45,666 nucleotides of DNA from Agrococcus beijingensis (GCF_030758955.1 NZ_CP132360.1:2286617-2332282), one strand, 5' to 3'; numbered from the stretch's first letter, positions 26,086 to 34,996 are shown. The notes: a model not told the origin generated them from the sequence alone. A program made the numbers and translations.

Positions 26086-26163
26086 GCCGCCATCGAACCA
26101 CGCCCGCGCGCGCGGGCAGGCGTGCCGGGCAGCCGTGTCGCACGTCGGTGGCAGAGTGGGCGC

Positions 26164-27333
26164 GTGCACGACAACCCCTTCCGCCCCGGCTTCGGCATCT
26201 CGCCGCCCATGCTCGCCGGGCGCGACGCGCTGCTCTCCGAGTGGCGCGAGGTCTTCCGCCTGGGTGCCTGGTCGCCGTATCGCGCGGCGCTCGTCACCGG
26301 CATGCGCGGCGTCGGCAAGACCGTGCTGCTCAACGCGGTCGAGGACGCCGCGCTCGAGCGCGACTGGACGATCGTGCACGGCACCCTGCACGTCGGCCTG
26401 GTCGAGGCGCTCGAGCACGACCGCCTGCCGGCGAAGCTGCAGGAGCAGGATCCCGAGGCGGTCACCCGCGACGTCACCGGGCTCACCGTGCCGTCGGTGG
26501 GCGGCGTCACCTCGCAGCTGTCGAAGCGCTATCCGCGCGAGCCGCGGCTCGAGAGCATGCTGGCGCGGCTGGTCGAGCTGGCCGAGGCGCGCGGCGCGGG
26601 CGTGCTGGTCTCGCTCGACGAGGTGGCGCGCGAGTCGCTCGACGAGCTGCGGCGCATCGCGATCGCCGTGCAGCACCTGCTGCGCGAGGACCGCCGCGTC
26701 GCCATCGTCGCGGCGGGCGTGCCCGCGTCGATCGCCGCCGCGCTCGAGGCCGACGGGCTCACCTTCTTCCGCCGCGCGCAGCAGGTGCGCCTCGACACGC
26801 TGACGCTCGCCCAGACGCGGCAGGCGATCGCAGAGCCCATCCGGCAGCGCGGTCGCACCATCGACGAGCCGGCCCTCGACCGCGCGGCGCGCGCCAGCGA
26901 GGGCTACCCGTTCCTCGTGCAGTCGATCGGCGCCCGCGCCTGGGAGTACCAGACGCACGTCGAGGAGATCACGACGGATGCGGTGCAGCACGCCGTCGAG
27001 GTCGCCTACGCGGCGATGGGCGAGAGCGTGATCGTGCCCGCGCTTCGCGGGCTGTCGGGCCGCGACCGCGACTACCTGCTGGCGATGTCGGAGGACGACG
27101 GCCCCTCGTCGACCGCCGCGGTCGCCGAGCGGATGGGCGCGAGCCTCGGCAACGCGGGCAAGCAGCGAGCCCGCCTCCTCGACGCCGGCATCGTGGTGGC
27201 GCCGGAGCGAGGCCTGGTCGACTTCGCGATCCCGCGCATGCGGGACCACCTGCGCGCGCACCCGCACGACGCGCAGCTCGGCCTGCCGACCGCCGCCCGC
27301 GAGACCTTCCGGGACGCGGGCGCGACCGGCTAG
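26164..27333 (+). CDS. AAA/STAND-like P-loop ATPase with C-terminal winged helix
   Basis: 389-residue ATPase. It begins NPFRPGFGISPPMLAGRD, continues to Walker A GMRGVGKT (residues 46-53) and Walker B VLVSLDEV (147-154), then a sensor-like region and a lid with RAARASEGYPFLVQSIGARAW. The last ~90 residues (YLLAMSEDDGPSSTAAVAERMGASLGNAGKQRARLLDAGIV) form a winged helix like those of archaeal-type/ORC-like ATPases. Relatives are annotated only as ATP-binding proteins and their role is unknown. GTG at 26164 follows CAGAGT by 6 nt, arguing for a leaderless start; the longer open frame to 25771 is antisense to the lysoplasmalogenase gene. Confidence 0.8.
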   Translation: MHDNPFRPGFGISPPMLAGRDALLSEWREVFRLGAWSPYRAALVTGMRGVGKTVLLNAVEDAALERDWTIVHGTLHVGLVEALEHDRLPAKLQEQDPEAVTRDVTGLTVPSVGGVTSQLSKRYPREPRLESMLARLVELAEARGAGVLVSLDEVARESLDELRRIAIAVQHLLREDRRVAIVAAGVPASIAAALEADGLTFFRRAQQVRLDTLTLAQTRQAIAEPIRQRGRTIDEPALDRAARASEGYPFLVQSIGARAWEYQTHVEEITTDAVQHAVEVAYAAMGESVIVPALRGLSGRDRDYLLAMSEDDGPSSTAAVAERMGASLGNAGKQRARLLDAGIVVAPERGLVDFAIPRMRDHLRAHPHDAQLGLPTAARETFRDAGATG

Positions 27334-27481
27334 CATCGGTCGGGTCAGGCGCTGCCCCTTCCGGATCCGCGCGCCGGCCACGAGAAAAGTGGCCACGTGC
27401 CCTCGCGCGCGACACACACGAACCCCTTCCGCGAGGTTCCGTGCGTGTCTGCGGACCTCTCCCTCTCGAGGAGCGTCTCCT
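27334..27481 (+). promoter_or_regulatory. Candidate structured 5' leader of the ThDP-enzyme gene
   Basis: 148-nt leader. A -10-like TAGCAT begins on the stop codon of the ATPase gene (27331-27336). Hairpin 1 is GGCCAC/GTGGCC (27376-27394) with loop GAGAAAA. Hairpin 2 pairs 27412-27424 with 27435-27448, about 13 bp with one mismatch and one bulge. A pyrimidine stretch (CCTCTCCCTC, from 27456) could pair with the GAGGAG ribosome binding site at 27468-27473. It does not carry the conserved motifs of the TPP riboswitch. Whether it regulates anything is inference. Confidence 0.4.
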
Positions 27482-29221
27482 GTGCCCGACCTGACCCAGA
27501 CCACCGCCGCGCCGACCGCGACCACCGCCACCACCGTCTCCGCCGCCATCGCGGCAGAGCTCGAGCTGCACGCATCCCACGTCTTCGCCCTGATGGGCAA
27601 CGGCAATGCCTGGTTCCTCGACGCCGTCGTGCGGCGCGGCGCCATGCAGGTCGTCACGGTGCGCCACGAGGCCGCGACCGTCGCCGCCGCCGACGCGCAC
27701 CACCGCGCCAGCGGTGCCCTCGCGATCGCCACCACCACCTACGGCCCCGGCTACACGAACGCGCTGACGCCGCTCGCCGAGGCCGCGATGGCGCGCGTGC
27801 CGCTCGTGCTCGTCGTCGGCGATCAGCCCACCGCCGGCGCTCGCCCGTGGGACGTCGACCAGGCAGCGATCGCGACCGCCGTCGGCGCGACGACGATCGT
27901 CGCCGACGCGGCCGACCCCGCCGACGCCGCCCGGCGCGCGGTGCAGACGGCGCTCGTCGAGCGTGGGCCTGTCGTGCTGGCGATCCCGTACGACCTGGCG
28001 CAGGCACCGATCGAGGGCGCCGCCGTCGCGGGCGCCGCCGGCGACCTGCCCGCGGAGCCCTTCATCGCGCTCGACGCCGAGGAGCTCGCCGAGGTCGCGC
28101 AGCGGCTCGTCGAGGCGCGCCGGCCGCTGCTGCTCGCGGGCCGCGGCGCGCACCTCGCCACCGCATCGGAGGCGCTGCGGGAGCTCGCCGCGGCCCTCGG
28201 TGCCCGCACCGCGTCGAGCGTGCTGGGCAGCGGCATCTTCGCCGACGACCACCGGCACCTGGGCATCGCGGGCGGCTTCGCCTCGGAGCGCTCCGCCGCC
28301 GCGATCGAGGCCGCCGACGTCGTGCTCGTCGTCGGCGCGGGCCTCAACCAGTTCCAGACCCGCTTCGGCGAGGCCTTCGCCGACGACGCGCGCGTGCTGC
28401 AGGTCGACGTGCTCGATCGGGCGACGAACGCCCGTGTCGACCAGCTCGTGCGCGGCGACGCGCGCGCCGTCGTGCAGGCGCTCGTGGCGCTGGTCGCCGA
28501 GACGCCCGGGCTCGACGCGGCCGGGCGCGGCGACGACGGCTGGTCGGCAGCCGGGTTCGGCGATGTCACCGGTGCTCACCGACAGCGCGATGCGGGCGAC
28601 GCGGCGGCGCCCGACGGCAGGCTCGACCCGCGCAGCCTCTTCCACGCGCTCGAGCGCATCCTGCCGGCCGACCGCGTGATCGTCTCGGACGGCGGCCACT
28701 TCATCGGCTGGGCGCCCACGCACCTCAGCGTCGCCGACCCCGAGCGGCTGCTGCTGGTCGGCACCGCGTTCCAGACGATCGGCCTCGGCTTCCCGAGCGC
28801 AGTCGGTGCGGGGGCGGCGCGACCCGAGTCGACGATCGTGCTCGTCACCGGCGACGGCGGCGCGCTCATGGGCATCGCCGACCTCGATTCGGTGATCCGC
28901 ACCGTGCGGCACGGAGTCGTGGTGGTCGTCAACGACGCCGCCTACGGCGCAGAGGTGCACCAGTACGCGGTGCGCGGCGTGGCCGAGCAGCCCATGCTGA
29001 TCGAGCAGGTCGACTTCGCCGCGGTCGGGCGGGGCTTCGGCGCCGAGGCCGCGGTCATCGCGTCGCTCGACGACCTGCGGCTGCTCGAGGCCTGGCTGGC
29101 GAGCGGCGCGACCGGCGTCTTCGTCGCCGACTGCCGGGTCAGCCAGCAGGTCGTCGCCCCCTACATGCTCGAGGTCGTCGAGGCGGCGACCCGCGCAGCC
29201 GCGAGGGCCGCCACGGCCTGA
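27482..29221 (+). CDS. Thiamine diphosphate-dependent enzyme, acetolactate synthase-like
   Basis: 579-residue three-domain ThDP enzyme (PYR, central nucleotide-like, PP domains). The catalytic cofactor-activating glutamate is E63 in VRHEAATVAAADAHHR, and the ThDP/Mg motif begins GDGG at about 457 and ends in VVVVVNDAAYGAEV (normally GDG...N). The central domain carries AARPLLLAGRGAHLA-like residues. It could be an acetolactate synthase homologue, a benzoylformate-type decarboxylase, or another 2-ketoacid enzyme; no small ilvN subunit follows, which argues against biosynthetic acetolactate synthase. The GTG at 27482 is used because GAGGAG lies 8-9 nt upstream. Confidence 0.85.
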   Translation: MPDLTQTTAAPTATTATTVSAAIAAELELHASHVFALMGNGNAWFLDAVVRRGAMQVVTVRHEAATVAAADAHHRASGALAIATTTYGPGYTNALTPLAEAAMARVPLVLVVGDQPTAGARPWDVDQAAIATAVGATTIVADAADPADAARRAVQTALVERGPVVLAIPYDLAQAPIEGAAVAGAAGDLPAEPFIALDAEELAEVAQRLVEARRPLLLAGRGAHLATASEALRELAAALGARTASSVLGSGIFADDHRHLGIAGGFASERSAAAIEAADVVLVVGAGLNQFQTRFGEAFADDARVLQVDVLDRATNARVDQLVRGDARAVVQALVALVAETPGLDAAGRGDDGWSAAGFGDVTGAHRQRDAGDAAAPDGRLDPRSLFHALERILPADRVIVSDGGHFIGWAPTHLSVADPERLLLVGTAFQTIGLGFPSAVGAGAARPESTIVLVTGDGGALMGIADLDSVIRTVRHGVVVVVNDAAYGAEVHQYAVRGVAEQPMLIEQVDFAAVGRGFGAEAAVIASLDDLRLLEAWLASGATGVFVADCRVSQQVVAPYMLEVVEAATRAAARAATA

Positions 29222-29227
29222 TCGGCG

Positions 29228-30568
29228 CTACGCCTCGTCGAGCTCGAGCAGGCGGCGGAACAGCGCCAGCACCTCCTCAGGCAGCAGCGGCTCGGCGACG
29301 GTCACGTCGCACCGCGTCTCGATCGTCACCCGCCACAGCGCCGCATCCGGCAGCGTCTGGCCGTCGAGGTCGGCGAGCACGCCCGAGGCCATGAGCGTGT
29401 CGAGCTGCTCCCGGTCGTCGCCCGGGATCACCTGCAGCTCGAGCACCGCTGCCCGCGTGCGCCCGAGCATCCCACCCGTGCGGGCGACCCTGATCTCGGC
29501 ATCGTCCACGGCATCCGTCGTCGCCTGCTCCTCGCCGACCCCGACGGCGGCCCACGCCGAGCGCACAGCCTCGGTCTCGGCCGCCTCGGCGCCGTAGCGC
29601 GCGACGGATGCGTCGACCGTGGCGCGCGCGAACGTCGCGAAGTCGGCGGTGCGGGAGAGACCGCCCGTCAGCGCGTCGATCCAGATGCGGCCCGGCGCCT
29701 CCCAGGCGCTGCCGCCGATCGCCGTCGCCACCAGGTGGAAGGCCTTGTTGGGGATGCCGGAGTTGATGTGCACGCCGCCCAGGTCGTCGGTCGTGACGAC
29801 GAAGTCGCGCATGTGCGCGGGCTGCGGATCCTTGCCGAGCACCGGGTCGTCGTAGGCCGTGCCGGGCGCGGCCATCGAGCGCAGCGCCTCGCCCCGCACC
29901 GTGTCGGTGAACACGCCGGCGCCGATCAGCCAGTCGGCCTCGTCTGCTGTCTGCCCGAGGTGGTGCTGCTTGACGAGCGAGCCGAGCACGTCGGCGATCG
30001 ACTCGTTCAGCGCACCCGACTGGTCGCGGTAGACCAGATCGGCGGTCGACGAGATGACGCCGTGGCCGAGCTCGTGGCCGATCACGTCGATCGCGTTCGT
30101 GAAGCCGGCGAACACCTCGCCGTCGCCGTCGCCGAAGACCATGCGCTCGCCGTCCCAGAACGCGTTGTCGTACCGCTTGCCGTAGTGCACCGTGGCGAGC
30201 AGCGGCAGCCCCGCGCCGTCGAGCGAGTCGCGGCCGAAGGCTTCGAACAGCATGCGCCAGGCGGCGCCGAGCCCGTCGTAGGCCTGGTCGGCGGCCGTGT
30301 CGCCGGTCGGGCCGGCGCCCTCGGCGCGCACCTCGACGCCCGGCAGGGTCGTGGTGCCCTGCGCGTCGCTGATCGTGCGGCGCGGGGCAGGCGGTCCGTC
30401 GGGCACGAGCGACGGCCTCGGTGCGCGCAGACCGGGGTGCGACGGGGCGGCCCGCTCGGCGCGCACATCGCGGTCGACGCCGAGGGTGCGGGCCGCGACC
30501 GCGGCGGCGGGGAGGTCGGCGGCGGCAAGCTGCTCGAGCAGGTAGGGAGGCACGATGCCGCGGCGCAC
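29228..30568 (-). CDS. M4 (protealysin-type) metalloprotease fused to an emfourin-like inhibitor domain
   Basis: 446-residue protein. Residues 5-14 (IVPPYLLEQL) are the protealysin propeptide box. The thermolysin-fold domain has the zinc motif HELGH at 165-169, third ligand E189 (ALNESIADVLG) and the catalytic-site His267 in GGVHINSGIPNKAF, ending at AWAAVGV (about 344). A further ~90 residues (357-446) starting IRVARTGGMLGRTR and ending LPEEVLALFRRLLEL look like emfourin, the small proteinaceous inhibitor normally encoded beside such proteases. No signal peptide is visible, as expected for protealysins. The start GTG at 30568 is chosen from the family N-terminus; it lacks a ribosome binding site and abuts the comF remnant, so expression is uncertain. 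Confidence 0.85.
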   Translation of the reverse strand: MRRGIVPPYLLEQLAAADLPAAAVAARTLGVDRDVRAERAAPSHPGLRAPRPSLVPDGPPAPRRTISDAQGTTTLPGVEVRAEGAGPTGDTAADQAYDGLGAAWRMLFEAFGRDSLDGAGLPLLATVHYGKRYDNAFWDGERMVFGDGDGEVFAGFTNAIDVIGHELGHGVISSTADLVYRDQSGALNESIADVLGSLVKQHHLGQTADEADWLIGAGVFTDTVRGEALRSMAAPGTAYDDPVLGKDPQPAHMRDFVVTTDDLGGVHINSGIPNKAFHLVATAIGGSAWEAPGRIWIDALTGGLSRTADFATFARATVDASVARYGAEAAETEAVRSAWAAVGVGEEQATTDAVDDAEIRVARTGGMLGRTRAAVLELQVIPGDDREQLDTLMASGVLADLDGQTLPDAALWRVTIETRCDVTVAEPLLPEEVLALFRRLLELDEA

Positions 30569-30867
30569 CGGCGCGTCGTGCGCGGTGCCGTCGGGGCTGC
30601 GGCGATCGCCCGTGCGAGGCCCTCGCCGAGCGCCCGCGCCTCGGCCCGCCCGCCGCGCTCCTTCACCGCCGCGACCAGCCCGCGCACCGCGCCGCGATAG
30701 GCGGCGGCCGCGACGAGCGGCACCCCGTCGAGCTGCTCGTGCAGCGGAGGGCCGAGCAGCAGCGCGGCGCAGTCGTCGCACACCGCGATGTCGACGGCGC
30801 CGCAGCCCGCGCACTCGACCGGCCACAGCACCCCGGCCGCCTCCCGCAGCACCGCACGCATCCGCAC
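30569..30867 (-). pseudogene. comF: Truncated comF remnant (N-terminal part only)
   Basis: The first ~93 codons from GTG 30867 (or ATG 30861) match the start of ComF-family proteins: ALREA-like leader, a zinc finger LWPVECAGCGAVDIAVCDDC, then VPLVAAAAYRGAVRGLVAAVKERGGRAEARALGEGLARAIAAA. Normal ComF is about 200-240 residues with a C-terminal phosphoribosyltransferase domain. Here homology stops near 30591, where the frame enters the start of the M4 protease, and no RGFNQ-type or PRPP-loop motif is found downstream in any frame. It lies in the right place after lpqB. Either the gene is broken by a rearrangement, or the short zinc-finger peptide is still made. Confidence 0.7.
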
Positions 30868-30955
30868 GCCGGCATCGTGACGGGCGGATGCGTCGGTGCG
30901 GGCGGGGCGAGCGGGCGGCTGTGGAGAGCGCCCTCGAGAGCGGCGCGGGCAAGCG

Positions 30956-32605
30956 TTACTGCTGGGTGGCCACCAGGGCGATCGGCCCCAGGCCCTGCAC
31001 CTGGCTCCAGACCCTGCCGCGCAGCGACAGCAGCGAGCCGTCGACGCCCAGCGCGCGGAGCGTCGAGGTGCCCTCGCTGCCGCCGACGATCGCCTGCACC
31101 GGCTCGCCGGGCGAGGGCAGCTGCTCCGACTCGCCGCCGATGGCCAGCACGCCGATCTGCGACCGGTCGCCGCTCGCGGCGAGCACCGCGATCTCGGTCG
31201 AGCTCACCCAGGTGAGATCGCTCGCGGTGCCCTCGAGCCGCGGCATCGCGTAGGGCTCGCCGAGCGACACGGGGGCGCCCTCGCCGTCGCGCACGACGGC
31301 CGTCACCCACACCTCGCTCGTGCTGCCCTCGACGGTCACGATCGCCAGCCGGGCGCCGTCGCGCGAGAGCTCGATCGCGACGACGCGATCGGAGCCGGCC
31401 GGCAGCGGGATCTCCCGCCGGGCGCCGTCGCGCCAGGCCAGCAGCCGCTGGGGCGCCGCGGCCTCCTGCACGATCACCCAGCCGCTGTCGTCGGTCGTGG
31501 CCGGCAGCGCCGCATCCGCCGAGATCGCGACCGGGTCCGCCCCGGGCTCGAGCCAGAGTGCGGTGGTGCCGGTGGTGGCCACCCCGCCCGCGGCGCCCAC
31601 GGTGTAGGCGGTGGCGCCGATCGAGGAGAGCGTCGGGCCGACGTCGTCGATGCTCACCGCGCCGCCGCCGATCGGGCGCAGCGTGCTGCCGTCGAGCACG
31701 AGCGGCCGCTGGTCGACGTCGCCGTCGTCGAGCGCCGCGGCCGAGGCGCTGGTGGCGGTGAACCCGTCGAGGCCCTCGATCTGCACGCGCGCCTCGCGCA
31801 CCTGCAGGTCGCGCAGCGACAGCGCCAGCTGGGCGGCGAACGGCTGCAGGCTGGTCGATCCGCGCTGCTCGACCTGGGCGATGTCGAGCGTCACCGTGGC
31901 GATCGTGCCCTCCATCAGCACCTCGCCGACCCGGCTCGCCTCGGGGGCGCCCGCGGTGGTGACCGCGGGCGCGAGCCAGGCCGAGGGCCCGCCGAGCAGC
32001 GCGTCGACGATGCGGCTCGGCAGGGTCGTCGCGGTGCGCTCGAACCAGCGCACCTCCGGCACCGAGCGCGTGCCGTCGCGCGTCAGCCAGTGCACCGGGT
32101 GCGGGCGGTAGAGCTGGGCGAAGTGGAAGCCCGAGAGCACGATGCCGTCGGGCGCGAGCGCGATGCGCCACTCCCCCGCGACCCGCAGCATCCGGAACTC
32201 GAGCAGCCGGTCGGCCCCGGCGAGCTCGAGCGCGCCGCCCGCGTCGACCTCGGACATCGCGGTGACCGTCGCGGTAGCGGCGGTCTCGCCGCCGAGCGAC
32301 ACCTCGGGCTGGCCCGAGCGCACGATCACCCGCGCGCTCGGATCCCACCGCTCCGACTCGCCGGCCACCAGGTACTCGCGGGCGATGGCGAAGTCGTCGT
32401 CGGGGCTGATGCCCGCGGCGAGGAAGCCGAGCACGATCTCCTCCTGCGTCGCACCGGCGCGCGGCGCCTCGGCGAGGAACACGAGGTCGCTGGTCTGCTC
32501 CTCGACGTCGACCTGGCCCGGGCTGACGGGCCCCGCGTCGGGGATCGCGACGCAGCCGGTGAGCAGCAGCAGCATCGCGGCGGCGGCGGTGGCGAGGCGC
32601 TTCAT
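30956..32605 (-). CDS. lpqB: Lipoprotein LpqB, MtrAB accessory
   Basis: 549-residue secreted lipoprotein with signal MKRLATAAAAMLLLLTGC (lipobox LLTG-C at about residue 18). A GerMN-like domain (about 60-320, YLVAGESERWDPSARVIVR onward) is followed by a beta-propeller-like C-terminal half. LpqB works with the MtrAB two-component system in actinobacteria, binding MtrB outside the membrane. Its ATG overlaps the mtrB stop (ATGA), so mtrA-mtrB-lpqB is one operon. Confidence 0.93.
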   Translation of the reverse strand: MKRLATAAAAMLLLLTGCVAIPDAGPVSPGQVDVEEQTSDLVFLAEAPRAGATQEEIVLGFLAAGISPDDDFAIAREYLVAGESERWDPSARVIVRSGQPEVSLGGETAATATVTAMSEVDAGGALELAGADRLLEFRMLRVAGEWRIALAPDGIVLSGFHFAQLYRPHPVHWLTRDGTRSVPEVRWFERTATTLPSRIVDALLGGPSAWLAPAVTTAGAPEASRVGEVLMEGTIATVTLDIAQVEQRGSTSLQPFAAQLALSLRDLQVREARVQIEGLDGFTATSASAAALDDGDVDQRPLVLDGSTLRPIGGGAVSIDDVGPTLSSIGATAYTVGAAGGVATTGTTALWLEPGADPVAISADAALPATTDDSGWVIVQEAAAPQRLLAWRDGARREIPLPAGSDRVVAIELSRDGARLAIVTVEGSTSEVWVTAVVRDGEGAPVSLGEPYAMPRLEGTASDLTWVSSTEIAVLAASGDRSQIGVLAIGGESEQLPSPGEPVQAIVGGSEGTSTLRALGVDGSLLSLRGRVWSQVQGLGPIALVATQQ

Positions 32606-34302
32606 CGCTCCACCTCCTCGGTGGTCGTGGTGATGGTGGGGTCGACGAGCGCGATGGGCGCGCTGGCGGGCTCGTCGCCCGTCTCCGTCGGAGGCAGCTG
32701 ATCGACCGGCAGCACGATCGCCGCGGTGTCGGCCGGGGGCAGCTCGATCGGCGACGCGACGACGCGCGAGCCCGCGCGCGGCAGCGTGAGCCGGAAGGCG
32801 GTGCCCTCGCCGGGCTTCGACCACACGTCGATCCAGCCGCCGTGCAGCGCCGCGTCGTCGCGGCTGATCGAGAGGCCGAGCCCGGTGCCGCCGGTGCGGC
32901 GCTGGCGCGACGGGTCGGCGCGCCAGAACCGGTCGAACACGCGCGGCACCTCGGCCTCGGTCATGCCCACGCCGTGGTCGCGCACCGCGATCGCCGCCGC
33001 GTCGCTCGTCGAGTCGACGGTCACGACGACGGGCCTGCCCTCGCCGTGGTCGATGGCGTTGCCGAGCAGGTTCTGCAGGATCCGGCGGATGCGGCGAGGG
33101 TCGACCTCGGCCTCGAAGTGCCCGCCGGGGGCGACCAGCCGCAGCTCGGTGCCGCGCTCGAGCGCGAGCGGCTGCACGGCGTCGATCTCGGCCTCGGCCA
33201 GGCGCACGAGGTTGGTGGGCTCGATCTCGAGCTGCGCGGCGCCGGCGTCGAAGCGGCTGAGCTCGAGAAGGTCGGCGAGCAGCCCCTCGAAGCGCTCGAT
33301 CTGGGTGTGCAGCAGCTCGACCGTGCGCGCCGCCACCGGATCGAACGCTTCGCGACGGTCGTGCAGCACGTCGCCCGCGAGCCGGATCGTCGTCAGCGGG
33401 GTGCGCAGCTCGTGCGAGACGTCGCTGACGAAGCGCTGCTGCACCGTCGACAGCGTCGCGAGCTCGTTGATCTGCCGCGAGATCGAATCGGCCATGTCGT
33501 TGAACGAGGCGCCCAGCTTGGCGATCTCGTCGTCGCCCTGCACGGGGATGCGCACGTCGAGCTCGCCCGCGGCGATGCGCGCCGACGAGTCGGCAGCCAG
33601 CTGCACCGGGCCCACGATCATGCGCGCGACGAACCAGGTGATGAGGCCGATGAGGGCGATGAGGGCGGTGCCGCCGAGCGCCATCGTGAGCTGCATGAAC
33701 GAGAGCGTGCCCTGCGTCGAGCGCAGGCTGGTCTGCAGGTAGAGCTCGTAGCGCCCGGCGAGCGGCACCTCGACGGGCGAGCCGACGATGATCGCGGGCT
33801 GGGCGCCGTCCGCCGTCTCGAGCCGCACCGACTGGTAGTACGGCGAGACCTCGGATGCGCCTGCGACGGCCGTGCGCAGATCTCCCGTCAGGAGGTCGGT
33901 GTCGAAGCCCTGCGACTGCACGTCGTTCATCTGCAGCAGCGTCGGCTCCTGGTCGTCGCTGCGCAGCATCGCGTACTCGGTGCTCGCGCGCGACGAGATC
34001 AGGCGGGTGACGGCGTCGAGCGCCCGGTCCTGGAGCGCATCCACCTCACCGCTGGTGAGCGACTGCGTCACTGCCTCGTTGAAGATCTGCTGCATCTCGC
34101 TCGAGGCGCGCACCGACTCGACGAGCGCCTCGTCGCGGCGGGTCTCGAAGAGGTTCTGGCCCACCGACGCCGACATGTAGCCGAACACCCCGATGAGGGC
34201 GAGCGTCGACAGCGCCATGCTGGCGGCGACGACGCGCCACTGCAGCGAGCGCCGCAGCACGCCCGTCGCCCGCTCCCAGTACGTGCGGGGTCGCACGGCC
34301 AT
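32602..34302 (-). CDS. mtrB: Sensor histidine kinase MtrB
   Basis: 566-residue histidine kinase. TM1 lies near residues 23-45, an extracytoplasmic sensor loop of ~160 residues follows, TM2 lies near 205-230 (LIALIGLITWFVARMIVGPV), then HAMP, HisKA with the phospho-accepting His in FVSDVSHELRTPLT, and HATPase with N-box NLLGNAIDHGEG and G-boxes DHGVGMT and GGTGLGLSIS. The MtrAB system couples cell-wall synthesis and division in actinobacteria. Its start ATG is 7 nt after mtrA. Confidence 0.95.
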   Translation of the reverse strand: MAVRPRTYWERATGVLRRSLQWRVVAASMALSTLALIGVFGYMSASVGQNLFETRRDEALVESVRASSEMQQIFNEAVTQSLTSGEVDALQDRALDAVTRLISSRASTEYAMLRSDDQEPTLLQMNDVQSQGFDTDLLTGDLRTAVAGASEVSPYYQSVRLETADGAQPAIIVGSPVEVPLAGRYELYLQTSLRSTQGTLSFMQLTMALGGTALIALIGLITWFVARMIVGPVQLAADSSARIAAGELDVRIPVQGDDEIAKLGASFNDMADSISRQINELATLSTVQQRFVSDVSHELRTPLTTIRLAGDVLHDRREAFDPVAARTVELLHTQIERFEGLLADLLELSRFDAGAAQLEIEPTNLVRLAEAEIDAVQPLALERGTELRLVAPGGHFEAEVDPRRIRRILQNLLGNAIDHGEGRPVVVTVDSTSDAAAIAVRDHGVGMTEAEVPRVFDRFWRADPSRQRRTGGTGLGLSISRDDAALHGGWIDVWSKPGEGTAFRLTLPRAGSRVVASPIELPPADTAAIVLPVDQLPPTETGDEPASAPIALVDPTITTTTEEVER

Positions 34303-34309
34303 CGCCCGC

Positions 34310-34996
34310 CTAGCCGATGGGCGCGCCGGCCCGGTAGCCGACGCCGCGCACGGTCGTCACGACCACGGGGTTGTCGACGTCGCGCTCGACCTTCGACCGC
34401 AGCCGCTGCACGTGCACGTTCACGAGGCGGGTGTCGGCCTTGTAGTGGTAGCCCCAGACCTGCTCGAGCAGCATCTCGCGCGAGAAGACCTGGTTGGGCT
34501 TCGAGGCGAGCGTCACGAGCAGCTCGAACTCGAGCGGCGTGAGCGCGATCGTCTGCCCGGCGCGGGCGACGCTGTGGCCCTCCACGTCGATGTCGAGGTC
34601 GGCGACGCGCAGCGTGCCGCCGCGCTCCTCGCGCTGCGGGCGCAGGCGGGTGCGCACGCGGGCGACGAGCTCCTTCGGGTTGAACGGCTTCACGACGTAG
34701 TCGTCGGCGCCCGACTCGAGGCCGACGACGATGTCGGTCGGGTCGCCCTTGGCCGTCAGCATGATGATCGGCACGCCCGACTCCGCCCGGATCTCGGTGC
34801 AGATCTGGATGCCGTCCTTGCCGGGCAGCATGAGGTCGAGCAGCACGAGATCGGGGCGCAGCTCGTGGAAGCGGGCCACCGCATCCGCCCCGTCGGCGAC
34901 GTGCTCGAGCCGGTAGCCCTCGGCCGAGAGCACGATGCCGATCATCTCGGCGAGCGCCAGGTCGTCGTCGACGACGAGGATCGTCTGCTCGCCCAT
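34310..34996 (-). CDS. mtrA: Response regulator MtrA
   Basis: 228-residue OmpR-family regulator. The receiver domain has acidic pocket DDD at 10-12 and phosphorylatable Asp54 in DLVLLDLMLPG, with the switch Lys in YVVKPFNPKEL. The C-terminal winged helix ends with VQRLRSKVERDVDNPVVVTTVRGVGYRAG. GGGAGG sits 6 nt before the ATG. The unusually high match to MtrA rather than other OmpR regulators rests on the neighbouring mtrB-lpqB. Confidence 0.96.
   Translation of the reverse strand: MGEQTILVVDDDLALAEMIGIVLSAEGYRLEHVADGADAVARFHELRPDLVLLDLMLPGKDGIQICTEIRAESGVPIIMLTAKGDPTDIVVGLESGADDYVVKPFNPKELVARVRTRLRPQREERGGTLRVADLDIDVEGHSVARAGQTIALTPLEFELLVTLASKPNQVFSREMLLEQVWGYHYKADTRLVNVHVQRLRSKVERDVDNPVVVTTVRGVGYRAGAPIG

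Noticed and set aside
27334..27481. TPP riboswitch
   Set aside because: The conserved CUGAGA and ACCUGAU-type motifs are absent, although the downstream enzyme uses thiamine diphosphate.
30421..32701. Several long plus-strand frames over lpqB and mtrB
   Set aside because: Arg/Ala/Gly-rich shadow translations with no starts supported by signals; the minus-strand genes have full domain structures.
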